Assembly: GCA_947595635.1 (NCBI GenBank)
Contig: CANQEU010000003.1
Coordinates: 1 to 64,000 of the forward strand
Reading direction: 5' to 3'
Length of the DNA stretch: 64,000 nt
Source: an uncultured Clostridia bacterium
GTDB taxonomy: Bacteria > Bacillota > Clostridia > Oscillospirales > Acutalibacteraceae
Shown one piece after another: positions 9,114 to 18,665 of this stretch (its first letter is position 1; each line of letters starts with the position of its first letter). The notes below the pieces were generated by a model. That model worked only from the letters and a program-made list of their open reading frames with translations, was not told the DNA's origin and ran no database searches. The translations under genes and the position numbers were made by a program.

Positions 9114-10647
9114 TTTTATTCCCCCTAATCTCTTTCTTTTCGCCTTTAAGCTGCTTTACGGCGGATTTATCCCTTTCAAGCCTCTTGTTGTTGTCAACCG
9201 GAAGCCAGAACGTAAAGCGGCAGCTCCTGCCAAGCTCGCTGTATGCGGTTATATCTCCGCCGTGCAGCCGCAGTATGGTCTTTACTATATAAAGTCCGAG
9301 GCCCATACCGTTTTTATCAACGCTTCTTGACTTATCGGTTTTATAAAATCTTTCAAAAATATGCTTTATTTCCTCGCTGTTTATTCCTTCGCCGCTGTTT
9401 TCAATGCTTATCACCGTGCGCTGAGGCTCTTTTTGGGCGGTTATCCTTATATATCCGTTTTCGTTTGTAAACTTAACGGCGTTTTCCATAATATTGTAGA
9501 CCACCTGATGCAGCATATCCTTATCGCCGTCAATATAAAGCTCGCTTATGTCCTCAAGCCCCATTATATTTATGTGCTTGAGCTCTATCCTCTGCTCAAA
9601 GGTGAGCAGAGTTTCTATTATAATTTCGGTGAGATTGAATTTTTGCTTATTAAGCTTCATCGTGCCGCTGTCGATCCTTGAAAGAGCAAGCATTGACTGC
9701 ACAAGACGGGAAAGCCGCTTGACCTCGGTCGAAACTATGTTCAGATAGTAGCTTTGTCTGTCCGGCGGTATCGTTCCGTCAAGTATTCCGTCAACAAAGC
9801 CGCCTATGGTTGTCATCGGCGTTTTCAGCTCATGGGAAACATTGGCGATAAAGCTTCGTCTTGTTCCCTCCGACAAGGCGAGAGAGTCCGCCATATTGTT
9901 AAACTCGCCTGCAAGCTGACCTATCTCGTCGTTTGTCGTTATTTTAACACGGCTTGAGAAATCGCCTGCTCCGAATTTCTTTGCGGCTATTGCCATTTGT
10001 CTTAAGGGCTTTACCATATTATATGTAAATATGCCGGACATACAGAACATAATCGCAAGGGTAGCAACGGCGGCCATAAGAAATATTTTTACTATTTCTC
10101 CGGCTATATAAAACATCGACGATGCCTGAGTTGAAACAAAAACAGCGCCGACTACCGCCTTGCCTGAATTGCCCGATATTATAACCGGCATTCCCGACGT
10201 AAAATGAGCGTCGGGATAAATTCCGCCGAGCGTGCCGTTTTCAAAATATTCACGGTTAAGCACAACGGACATTATCTCATTGTCAACGCTTTTGTACCTG
10301 TGCCGGCAATCCTTTATCTCGGAGCAAAGAATTAAATCGCCGTTCACATCGGTAAGGAAGATCTCGGCGTCAAGGCTCTGCGCAATCGTCATCATAACCG
10401 ACTTCCACCTCTCTGCCTCGTCGGTTGTAAGAAACAGCCTGTTGCCCTCAACCATAATATTTTCCGACATCATTTCCGCAACCGAGCTTGCATTTTCCTG
10501 AAGCAGCGCCTGTTTTTCATTTTGCGAAAACTGCATAACAAAAAACGTAAGCATTACGCCCAAAAGCGTAAAGCCCACCAGCACGGTCGCTATACTCACG
10601 GCAAGGTACCTGCCGAAAAGAGTCTTTTTTCTTGGTTTCTCACTCAT
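9106..10647 (-). CDS. Sensor histidine kinase (HAMP, HisKA, HATPase_c)
   Basis: FIANVSHELKTPMTTIGGFVDGIL; NAVKFTNENG; GMGLGLYIVKTILRLHGG. Confidence 0.93.
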   Translation of the reverse strand: MSEKPRKKTLFGRYLAVSIATVLVGFTLLGVMLTFFVMQFSQNEKQALLQENASSVAEMMSENIMVEGNRLFLTTDEAERWKSVMMTIAQSLDAEIFLTDVNGDLILCSEIKDCRHRYKSVDNEIMSVVLNREYFENGTLGGIYPDAHFTSGMPVIISGNSGKAVVGAVFVSTQASSMFYIAGEIVKIFLMAAVATLAIMFCMSGIFTYNMVKPLRQMAIAAKKFGAGDFSSRVKITTNDEIGQLAGEFNNMADSLALSEGTRRSFIANVSHELKTPMTTIGGFVDGILDGTIPPDRQSYYLNIVSTEVKRLSRLVQSMLALSRIDSGTMKLNKQKFNLTEIIIETLLTFEQRIELKHINIMGLEDISELYIDGDKDMLHQVVYNIMENAVKFTNENGYIRITAQKEPQRTVISIENSGEGINSEEIKHIFERFYKTDKSRSVDKNGMGLGLYIVKTILRLHGGDITAYSELGRSCRFTFWLPVDNNKRLERDKSAVKQLKGEKKEIRGNKNE

Positions 10648-10737
10648 AAAGGGATTCTTCCTTTAATTCATCTGATAAAACTTTCACCGAAAAGCCACTG
10701 GCTCTTCGGCGAAATAGCGCTATAATACGTTAAACGG

Positions 10738-11427
10738 TCATTCCTTGACCTCAAATTTATATCCGACTCCCCAAACGGTTTTCAGCTCCCATTTATCGGA
10801 AACTCCGTCTATCTTCTCGCGCAGTCTTTTTACATGAACATCGACCGTTCTTGAGTCGCCGTAATAGTCAAAGCCCCACACCTCGTCAAGAAGCTGATCT
10901 CTTGTAAAAACTCTGTTCGGATTGCTTGCCAGATGATATAAAAGCTCCATCTCCTTTGGCGGAGTATCTATCTGAACGCCGTCGACCTTAAGCTCGTAAT
11001 TTGTAAGATTGATTGAAAGCTTGTCCCAGCGAACCTCTTTAACTGGCGGCTCGTCCGATTTTCCGCTGCGGCGCAGTACTGCGCGGATCCTTGCTATTAC
11101 CTCTTTTGCCTCAAACGGCTTTACCATATAATCGTCCGCGCCAAGCTCAAGTCCGAGCACCTTATCAAAGACCTCGCCCTTTGCTGTTAGCATAATTATG
11201 GGGCATTGAGAGCTTTTTCTTATCTCCCTGCAAACCTGCCAGCCGTCAAGCCTCGGCAGCATTATATCAAGCAGTATCAAATCAGGGTTTTCCTTGTCAA
11301 AATTTCTTATTGCGGTTTCACCGTCGTTCGCGGTTACTACGCTGAAGCCCTCTTTTTCGATATAGAGCCTTAACAGCTCGCAAATGTTAAGGTCGTCGTC
11401 AACTATCATAATTTTACCGGTACTCAT
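10738..11427 (-). CDS. OmpR/PhoB-family response regulator
   Basis: MIVDDDLNICELLRLYIE receiver domain; DNA-binding domain RTVDVHVKRLREKI; start at MSTGKIM preceded by GGGAGG. Confidence 0.93.
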   Translation of the reverse strand: MSTGKIMIVDDDLNICELLRLYIEKEGFSVVTANDGETAIRNFDKENPDLILLDIMLPRLDGWQVCREIRKSSQCPIIMLTAKGEVFDKVLGLELGADDYMVKPFEAKEVIARIRAVLRRSGKSDEPPVKEVRWDKLSINLTNYELKVDGVQIDTPPKEMELLYHLASNPNRVFTRDQLLDEVWGFDYYGDSRTVDVHVKRLREKIDGVSDKWELKTVWGVGYKFEVKE

Positions 11428-11604
11428 TTTATTAACCTCCCTCAATAGCTTTTATACGTCCTATGAATAAAGTATATATTGTATAGGATAAAAATAGATG
11501 AACAAATTAAAAATAATAAAACAAATTTTTATTAATCCTCCGCAGCGCCTCGATTCTGTATATTAAGCCGTTCGGCACGGCGGTTGACAATGAATAAACG
11601 GGCG

Positions 11605-12519
11605 TTATTCGGAAAACAGCTTTAAAAATCCGAGCGTTGCCTTTTCCCTTTCTATTTTTCCAAGCCCTATAAATTCTCCTTCCGCTCCGCACACACGCAG
11701 AAGCTCCCCGTCTAAAGCGTTTGTTCCGGCAAGGGCGGTTCTGTTTATGTCAAGTCCGCCTCCGTTTTTAAACCGCTTTGACTGCGCCCTCGTCACGCAT
11801 ATTTTTCTGTAAGGCAGAAATATAGTTTCCGTAGGACGCACAAGAGCGTATAACGCTTCGGCTTCTCCGCTCTGTTTCAGGCTTTTTAGACGCTCAAGCG
11901 ATGAGGAGTCCTCAATAGAATATCCGCAGGCGCGTGTGCGCCTTAACTCTGTCATTACCGCAAACGTGCCGAGAGCCTCGCCAATATCGTCAATAAGCGT
12001 TCTTATGTATGTTCCCTTTGAGCAGGCTACGCCGAGCCTGCCGGTCTGCGTTTTTTCGTCAAAGCCTATAAGCTCAAGCCTGCTTATAACAGCCAATCGC
12101 TTTTCACGCTCAACCTCTATTCCTTGTCTTGCAAGCTCGTAAAGCCTGCGCCCTCCCTGACTTACGGCTGAATACATAGGCGGTATCTGGAATATTTCGC
12201 CCTTGAAGCCGTCAAGCACGGAAAGCATATCTTCAGCGCTTACGCCTGATTTTCTTCTCTCGGTTACAGTGCCGGTTATGTCAAGGGTGTCGGTTCGTAT
12301 GCCGAGCATAAAGTCCGCCTCATATTCCTTTCCGCTTTCCGGCATAAGGCTCTGCGCTTTTGTTGCGTTTCCGAGCAAAACAGGCAGCACGCCTGTCGCC
12401 ATAGGGTCAAGTGTGCCGGTATGTCCGACCTTTTTTGTCTGAAATATACCCCTTACGATTGCAACAACGTCAAACGAGGTCAGCCCCTTGGGCTTATCTA
12501 TCACCAAAACTCCGTTCAC
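11605..12519 (-). CDS. truB: tRNA pseudouridine(55) synthase
   Basis: MNGVLVIDKPKGLTSFDVV; KVGHTGTLDPMATGVLPVLLGNATK. Confidence 0.96.
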   Translation of the reverse strand: MNGVLVIDKPKGLTSFDVVAIVRGIFQTKKVGHTGTLDPMATGVLPVLLGNATKAQSLMPESGKEYEADFMLGIRTDTLDITGTVTERRKSGVSAEDMLSVLDGFKGEIFQIPPMYSAVSQGGRRLYELARQGIEVEREKRLAVISRLELIGFDEKTQTGRLGVACSKGTYIRTLIDDIGEALGTFAVMTELRRTRACGYSIEDSSSLERLKSLKQSGEAEALYALVRPTETIFLPYRKICVTRAQSKRFKNGGGLDINRTALAGTNALDGELLRVCGAEGEFIGLGKIEREKATLGFLKLFSE

Positions 12520-12522
12520 GCT

Positions 12523-13488
12523 TCATCTCTCCTGTGGCTCTAAGACGTCCTGCGCCGCCTTTACAAGACGCTCTATCACAAGCTCAAGCGGCTCGTCCTT
12601 AAAAATGCAGCCGCCTGCCGCCGCATGACCTCCGCCGCCGAATATTGCGCAAAGCTTGTTTGCGCAGCAAACGCTTTCGTCGCTTCTGACCGACACCTTA
12701 TAAACATTTTCCTTTTTCTGTCTAACGGTTATTCCGACTGCCACTCCCTCAATTGTGCGCGGAATTGCGGCTAAGCCCTCAAGCTCGCCCTCGTCCACTC
12801 CGCTTTTTTTAATCATATCAAGCGTTACGCACATTACCGCTATCTTATCGCCGTCGTAATACCTGAGCGATTCAAGAGCCATTTGCTCAACAGCTACCCT
12901 CTGCTTTGAGTTCATTTCAAACATACGCTTATTTATCATATAGCTGTCGCAGCCTATTTCAATAAGCTGAGCCGCAGTGTTCATGGTCTGCTTTGTTACA
13001 TTGCTGTATCTAAAGCAGCCTGTGTCTGTTGTCAAGCCTGTGAAAAGGCAGTTTGCGACTGTGCGGTCTATATCGGCTTTAAGCGCCTTTATTACCTTGA
13101 ACACTATTTCCGCGCAGGCTGCCGCATCGTTTTCAACGCAGTATTCCGATGAATAGTGCGTATTTGAAATGTGATGGTCAATGCACAAATCCACCCTGCC
13201 CTTGTACTGCGCGGCGCTTGCGGGAAAAAGCCCCTCGTCCGCGATGTCTATCGCGACTATATATTTTTCATCAAAGCTCTGCTCCGTTACGGCGCAGGAA
13301 AGATATTCAAATTTTTTAGGTATCTTCCCCTCGGTGAGTACTCTTGCGTTTTTGCCGAGCGCTTGCAGAATACGGCACAGGGCGTGTGCGCTGCCGAGCG
13401 TATCGCCGTCCGGCGACATATGCGTAAGCAGCAGAAAATCGTTGTTTTCCTTTAATCTCTCAGCCGTCTGCTCAATCGTTATCTGCAT
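12523..13488 (-). CDS. nrnA: DHH/DHHA1 phosphoesterase (nanoRNase/pAp phosphatase)
   Basis: LLTHMSPDGDTLGSAHAL; CIDHHISNTHYS; GGGGHAAAGG; start MQITIEQ preceded by GGAGG. Confidence 0.9.
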   Translation of the reverse strand: MQITIEQTAERLKENNDFLLLTHMSPDGDTLGSAHALCRILQALGKNARVLTEGKIPKKFEYLSCAVTEQSFDEKYIVAIDIADEGLFPASAAQYKGRVDLCIDHHISNTHYSSEYCVENDAAACAEIVFKVIKALKADIDRTVANCLFTGLTTDTGCFRYSNVTKQTMNTAAQLIEIGCDSYMINKRMFEMNSKQRVAVEQMALESLRYYDGDKIAVMCVTLDMIKKSGVDEGELEGLAAIPRTIEGVAVGITVRQKKENVYKVSVRSDESVCCANKLCAIFGGGGHAAAGGCIFKDEPLELVIERLVKAAQDVLEPQER

Positions 13489-13861
13489 TTTCTTCCTCCG
13501 CTTCAGGCTCATCGTGCTTTATATTCAGGCTGTTAAGCGTGCGTGAAATCGCCGCTCCGTATTCTATTGAATCAGTCGCCTTGAATATACATTCCGGCAC
13601 ATGGCGCAGCTTAAGACGTCTGCCAAGCTCACGGCGTATGAAGCCGCTTGCGGATTTAAGGCCCTTGAGCGCTTCCTTAGCCTTTTCCATTCCGCTCATA
13701 GAGCTTATATAAACCGTGCAGTATGACAAATCGTTTGTGACCTCAACACGGACGATGCTCAGCATAGATTCGTTGACTCTCGGGTCCTTAAGCTCTCTGA
13801 AAATTGCCGTCAGCTCACGGCGTATATCCTCTGTAGTTCTGTCAATTCTGTGTCCTGACAT
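13472..13861 (-). CDS. rbfA: Ribosome-binding factor A
   Basis: RIDRTTEDIRRELTAIFRELKDPRV; KGLKSASGFIRRELGRRLKLRHVPE. Confidence 0.93.
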   Translation of the reverse strand: MSGHRIDRTTEDIRRELTAIFRELKDPRVNESMLSIVRVEVTNDLSYCTVYISSMSGMEKAKEALKGLKSASGFIRRELGRRLKLRHVPECIFKATDSIEYGAAISRTLNSLNIKHDEPEAEEENADND

Positions 13862-14088
13862 AACACTTCTCCTTTAACGTAAAGTAAAGCAGCTTTTTAA
13901 GTCTATTTACGGCGTACGCCGTATAAATAACATCGGACGGATAATAAATATTTTTTAAGCTGCGATTAATTCCGTTTTTATTATTATAACATAATTTTAA
14001 ATTTTTTTACCGAAAAACATCTCTTTGCCTAAAACTGTAATTAACAAAAATATTTTACACTAATTCCCATATATTTTCAATATGAACA

Positions 14089-14117
14089 GAAAAAAAGCAG
14101 AGCGCAGTGCGCTCTGC
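14089..14117 (-). terminator. Terminator downstream of the CBS-domain gene
   Basis: Minus strand GCAGAGCGCACTGCGCTCTGC followed by TTTTTTTC. Confidence 0.8.
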
Positions 14118-14201
14118 CCGATCCTCATAAAAGCCTTTTAAAAAAATAATTGCAAGCCGTATTAAATCGCCGAGAATGCCTATCGCCGTATGTAAATAAG
14201 G

Positions 14202-15044
14202 TCACCTTTTCTCCACAAGCACTCTCGCGATTCTTCTGTCCTCAATTTTTAAGGCGGTAAGCCTTATATTGTCTATTTCAACAAACGGCCGCTCGCCGTC
14301 GGACGGAATGCTGCCAAGGTGGTCGAGCATAAGCCCTGCTACCGTCTCGCTTTCATCACACGGCAAATCCGCGTCGGCAAGGTCGTTCAATTCATCTATG
14401 GAAATTCCGCCGTCGACCGTAAACACATTTTCCGACAGCTTTAATACCTCTTTCTCCTCGTTATCGTACTCGTCCTGAATGTCCCCGACTATAGATTCAA
14501 CCAAATCCTCTATTGTAATTATGCCCTCTGTTCCGCCGTATTCGTCCACAACTATTGCAAGCTGCGTTCTGTTTGCGGTCATATCCGTAAAGAGCTTGCT
14601 GCAATTTATAGTTTTAGGCACAAACATCGGCTTGCGCACTATATCGCCGAGCGTCAGATCGTTCGGAACATTACGGCACACATAGCATAAAAGATCCTTA
14701 CCGTAGAGTATGCCTATAATATTGTCTATATCCTCGTGGTAGACGGGTATTCTTGAATAACCCGTTTCAGTAAGAAGCTCCACTGCGGCTTCAAGAGTAT
14801 CGGTATCCTCAAGCGCCGTTATGTCCGTTCTGTGGGTCATAAGCTCTCCGACCGTGGTATCGTCAAAGCTGAAAATATTAAAAATCATATTTCTTGAGCT
14901 TAAGTCGATTATGCCGTTTTTAAACCCAGCCTCGACCGTCATTAAAATATCCTCCTCGGTCACATTTTCATCCGAGTCGTTTTTAAACAGTCTTGAGAAA
15001 AATCCGCTTTGCTTTTTACCGCTGCCGCCTGCGTCGTCAGCCAT
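14202..15044 (-). CDS. CBS-domain CorC/HlyC-like protein without an N-terminal transmembrane domain
   Basis: VGELMTHRTDITAL, SRIPVYHEDIDNIIGILYGKDLL, VDEYGGTEGIITIEDLVESIVGDIQDEYD; CorC_HlyC C-terminus. Confidence 0.9.
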   Translation of the reverse strand: MADDAGGSGKKQSGFFSRLFKNDSDENVTEEDILMTVEAGFKNGIIDLSSRNMIFNIFSFDDTTVGELMTHRTDITALEDTDTLEAAVELLTETGYSRIPVYHEDIDNIIGILYGKDLLCYVCRNVPNDLTLGDIVRKPMFVPKTINCSKLFTDMTANRTQLAIVVDEYGGTEGIITIEDLVESIVGDIQDEYDNEEKEVLKLSENVFTVDGGISIDELNDLADADLPCDESETVAGLMLDHLGSIPSDGERPFVEIDNIRLTALKIEDRRIARVLVEKR

Positions 15045-15171
15045 AAATCCGCTTCCCCTCTCGATTTAGAAATAAATTTACAATCATATTTTACGATTGC
15101 ACGTCCGTTTTGTCAATCAACTTGAAGATAAATTGATACAAGGATTAAAATAATTTTTCAAATAGCCTGCT

Positions 15172-15210
15172 AAAAATCCGCAGGAAAGACATATTTGTTT
15201 CCCTGCGGAT
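15172..15210 (-). terminator. Terminator of the zinc-ribbon operon
   Basis: Minus strand ATCCGCAGGGAAA...TTTCCTGCGGAT then TTTTTA. Confidence 0.7.
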
Positions 15211-15268
15211 AAGTATTGGAGTTATTAATTTTATTTTCCGTATAATTTGCCGCTTTTATCGCCGCGCC

Positions 15269-15883
15269 TTAGTTATTGACGCCGTTATTCATGCTGTTCG
15301 GCATTCCGCAGTTGGGGCAGTTAGAATCGCTTGATTTCATCATATTGCCGCAGTTTGTGCAGAATATGGTTTCATCGGCAGATTGATTGTAATTGCCGCA
15401 GCCACCTGCAGCCTCTGTTTTATTTGTGTAATCCTCAAAATTTTCAAATACCGGCTGATTGTTGTCACCGACGTTCTTGTCCGAGCCAAGCTTGTAGTTT
15501 ATCTCGGACGTATTCTTACAAATAATGAGCTTAACGAGCATAAACTCATATACAACTCTCAAGATGATGTTGCCAAATATAAGCATCAGCAAGAAATATA
15601 TGAAATTCATAGCGCCGAAAGGCCATGCAAACAGCATATAGAATGAGAACAGCGTTATGAAAATGGTCATAGCGTAATACATAATCCTCAAAAGCATTTC
15701 AGAGAAAAGCTTTTTAAAACGAAGAAATTGATAAAGCTTCAGCACAAACCCCTTGTACTTATACTCGTTTTTCGGAGCAAGAAAAAGAAAGTTTATAAGC
15801 AGTGCTCCAACGATTGCGACAATTATAGCGACGACAAAGAAAATTATCGTTCCCACCACACTCATATAATAGCTACTATACAT
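15269..15883 (-). CDS. DUF4282-like membrane protein with C-terminal zinc ribbon
   Basis: TM segments plus FCTNCGNMMKSSDSNCPNCGMPN. Confidence 0.65.
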   Translation of the reverse strand: MYSSYYMSVVGTIIFFVVAIIVAIVGALLINFLFLAPKNEYKYKGFVLKLYQFLRFKKLFSEMLLRIMYYAMTIFITLFSFYMLFAWPFGAMNFIYFLLMLIFGNIILRVVYEFMLVKLIICKNTSEINYKLGSDKNVGDNNQPVFENFEDYTNKTEAAGGCGNYNQSADETIFCTNCGNMMKSSDSNCPNCGMPNSMNNGVNN

Positions 15884-16067
15884 TATGTAACCCCCACAAA
15901 ATTATTTTGTACCACCACAATATATTGCGGTTGGCTCATAAAAATTATACTATATTTAAAAAAATCAGTCAAGACACTTTTGTATAATTTTGCCGCAGGA
16001 ATGGAACGCATGACGCCGCGCCGTTATCTTCTTTTCCACACAAGGAAGCTTCCGCTGCTGCCGTCTT

Positions 16068-16559
16068 TTAATTAATGTTGTTCGGCGTTCCACAGTTGGG
16101 GCAGTACATATCGTCAGAAGTCAATCTGCTGCCGCAGTTGGTGCAAAAGCTGTTGGCAACACCGTTTTGTGTATTAACATTTGAACCTTCGTGCTGATTG
16201 CCATAGCTATTATAAATTCGCGTTTCTTCTCCTGTAGAAACACTTTGAGTATTATTATAGTTCTGCTGAGGCTGCTGATTTTGCTGCAACTGCCGGTTTT
16301 GTTGGAACTGCTGATTTTGCTGTGACTGTTGATTCTGCTGAAATTTATCTGTCGCATCCTTATAACCACAATTTTGGCAAACAGCGTATGTCACCGTTTT
16401 TGTTTTCCTCCCTCTAAGCAAAAACGCAAGCGCTATCCAACCTACGATTGGAATACAAATTAAAATTATGTACAGAAGCACTTTAAAACAGCCTCTTTTA
16501 TTCATCTCGGCAACAGCCTGAACATTTACATTATTACTTCCGCATCTTGGACAAACCAT
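16068..16559 (-). CDS. Membrane protein with N- and C-terminal zinc ribbons and a Q/N-rich linker
   Basis: MVCPRCGSNNVNVQ..., CQNCGYK, QQNQQ repeats, FCTNCGSRLTSDDMYCPNCGTPN. Confidence 0.7.
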   Translation of the reverse strand: MVCPRCGSNNVNVQAVAEMNKRGCFKVLLYIILICIPIVGWIALAFLLRGRKTKTVTYAVCQNCGYKDATDKFQQNQQSQQNQQFQQNRQLQQNQQPQQNYNNTQSVSTGEETRIYNSYGNQHEGSNVNTQNGVANSFCTNCGSRLTSDDMYCPNCGTPNNIN

Positions 16560-16611
16560 TATAAACGCCTCCCAAATTTTACTGACTATACTTAAATTCT
16601 ACCTAATTAAT

Positions 16612-17028
16612 CTAATTAATTTTTCTCGTATAAACGGCATATGAGGATCCAAAATACAGAACATCGCCGTCAATACACCATGTTTCATTTTCAACCTCTG
16701 CTGCCGAAGAGACGTGACGATAAGTATCAGCTCCTGTTTCACCGTCGAACTTTATAGTCAAAGTGCCGTCGCTTGCAATTGAATAGCTGCCGGAATCGTC
16801 ATACATTCCGGTTGAGTCAAAGGAAAATGTTCCGCTGTCGCCGCCCACAAAGGTCAGCACTCCGTCGTCCTTTTCCCATGAACCGGCAAGCGAGGTTGAT
16901 GACCCCTGTACAGTATTGGTGATTATCGGCTTGTTTGTTGTCGTCTCTGTCGTTTTGCAGCCCGAAAAAGCTGAAATAGCCAACATACAAGCAAGCAGCA
17001 ACGGGATAAATTTGATTTTTGTTTTCAT
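16612..17028 (-). CDS. Small lipoprotein
   Basis: Signal peptide with lipobox LAISAFSGC; beta-rich lipocalin-like remainder. Confidence 0.65.
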   Translation of the reverse strand: MKTKIKFIPLLLACMLAISAFSGCKTTETTTNKPIITNTVQGSSTSLAGSWEKDDGVLTFVGGDSGTFSFDSTGMYDDSGSYSIASDGTLTIKFDGETGADTYRHVSSAAEVENETWCIDGDVLYFGSSYAVYTRKIN

Positions 17029-17067
17029 ATTGAGTTTCCTCCTTTAATTTATTTAATGAATATTTCA

Positions 17068-18510
17068 TTAATCATCTTTTTTGCTTGTTGCCTTATCAGT
17101 CTCGCTCGAATGTTCGGCTTTTGCTTCATCAATCTTTTCAAAACTTGAATCTCCGAATCCAATTTTTCTAGTTTTCGCCCAATTATTATCATTTTCGTCT
17201 TTTGTAACGATTTTCATGGTTTGCTTTCCACTTATATCAAGATTTATTTCAATCGGTTTTGTTTCCTCCGTTATATTGTCCTTAAACAAAACAAGCTTAT
17301 CATCGACATAAATTGACACTGAGATTTTTGTTTCATTAGATGATTCGGAAGTCACAAATGCAGTAGCAGTAAATGTCTTATATTTTCCCGATAAATTATA
17401 AAGTCCATATGCGTTACCGTATGCGTTATAAATTACACAGCCGTCATAAACATTTCCATACCTATCTTTAACCGCTTCTTCTATAACTTCAACGTTATCT
17501 GAGGATACTGTTGTTATATTTTTCAGCGTTATTGGCATTTTGTTCATTATATCCTCATATGCCGTTTTTATTTTTTCGTTTGACATATACGTTGACTGTG
17601 CGTCCTCAAGCAATTTTAATGCCCCGTTCCAATCCCCGCTTTTTGTATAAGAATAGGCATCATCAACTACACTTTGCACCTGATCTTCTTCGAGTCCGTC
17701 AAGCTTTTTTTGCAGTACGCTGTCACCCGGCATATTCTGTAAAGCGGAATTTAAAAAGCTTTTCGCCTGCAAATAATCCTTAGCGGAAATACATTCCTCA
17801 ACCTGAGTCAGTACCGAATTTCTATATGCTTCCTGTGCTTTAGAAACTCCCTTCTGCGCTTCCTCGGAATCTCCATTTAGCTCAAGCGCATTATTATACA
17901 TTTGAAGTGCGCCTAAATAATTCTTTGCATTATAATATGCATCAGCCTGCTTCAAATCGTTCTGTAAATCGTTTAAATTATTTAATTTACTATTAGTATC
18001 TTCTATATATTTATCAAGATCGGCTTGATAACCTTTAAACTGCTCCAAATTATATATGTTGCCTTTTGCCGCGCTGTAGGTAATACTTCCGTTTTCAAAA
18101 CCTGAAGCTATACTGTCTGCATAACCTTCAAGAGCTTTTACCGTTTCTTCGGACAACTGCTTTCCGTACATTTCAGTTCTGTAAATGCCGTAGGCTTCAC
18201 TTATTTTACCGTCTGAAATAGCGCGGTTCATTTTTGCTTCAGGCTGGTTAAATATTACGAAAAAAATTATAACAACCGCAATTACAACCAGAACACCTGC
18301 CGCCGCTGCAATTACCCATTTAAGCAAGCCTCTATTTTTCTTAATGACGTCATATACCGCCTCGGCTGAATTATTGATAGTATAAGGTTGATTTAACACC
18401 TCTTGTTCTGTCTGAGGTATCGTACTGTTATTTACAGCTGCACCGCACTTATCACAAAAGCGCACATTATCCTCCAGCGGATTGCCACATCGTCCACAAA
18501 ATTGAGACAT
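17068..18510 (-). CDS. Zinc-ribbon / TM / TPR-like / NPCBM-like protein
   Basis: MSQFCGRCGNPLEDNVRFCDKCG; TM VIAAAAGVLVVIAVVIIFFVIF; repeat helices; C-terminal YKTFTATAFVTSESSNETKISVSIYVDDKLV...IEINLDISGKQTMKIVTKD resembles NPCBM; start at 18510 rather than 18564. Confidence 0.72.
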   Translation of the reverse strand: MSQFCGRCGNPLEDNVRFCDKCGAAVNNSTIPQTEQEVLNQPYTINNSAEAVYDVIKKNRGLLKWVIAAAAGVLVVIAVVIIFFVIFNQPEAKMNRAISDGKISEAYGIYRTEMYGKQLSEETVKALEGYADSIASGFENGSITYSAAKGNIYNLEQFKGYQADLDKYIEDTNSKLNNLNDLQNDLKQADAYYNAKNYLGALQMYNNALELNGDSEEAQKGVSKAQEAYRNSVLTQVEECISAKDYLQAKSFLNSALQNMPGDSVLQKKLDGLEEDQVQSVVDDAYSYTKSGDWNGALKLLEDAQSTYMSNEKIKTAYEDIMNKMPITLKNITTVSSDNVEVIEEAVKDRYGNVYDGCVIYNAYGNAYGLYNLSGKYKTFTATAFVTSESSNETKISVSIYVDDKLVLFKDNITEETKPIEINLDISGKQTMKIVTKDENDNNWAKTRKIGFGDSSFEKIDEAKAEHSSETDKATSKKDD

Positions 18511-18567
18511 ATTAATCTCCTCTTTCCTTATTACATTGTCGTGATAATATTTCATATTCCGCACATA

Positions 18568-18583
18568 CTACATTTAAATGTAG
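18568..18583. promoter_or_regulatory. Operator O1: CTACATTTAAATGTAG
   Basis: Perfect 16-bp palindrome in the divergent intergenic region. Confidence 0.75.
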
Positions 18584-18594
18584 ATTGTGACAAG

Positions 18595-18624
18595 ATTATA
18601 CTACATTCTAATGTAGAATGTCAA
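18595..18624 (-). promoter_or_regulatory. Consensus SigA promoter of the zinc-ribbon operon
   Basis: Minus strand TTGACA (18619-18624), 18-bp spacer, TATAAT (18595-18600); spacer contains operator O2. Confidence 0.85.
18601..18616. promoter_or_regulatory. Operator O2: CTACATTCTAATGTAG
   Basis: Near-perfect copy of O1, 33 bp away start to start, located inside the promoter spacer. Confidence 0.75.
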
Positions 18625-18665
18625 GAGCAATTTTGTTTGTTATCCTCAGTTATGAGGTGGTTTAT

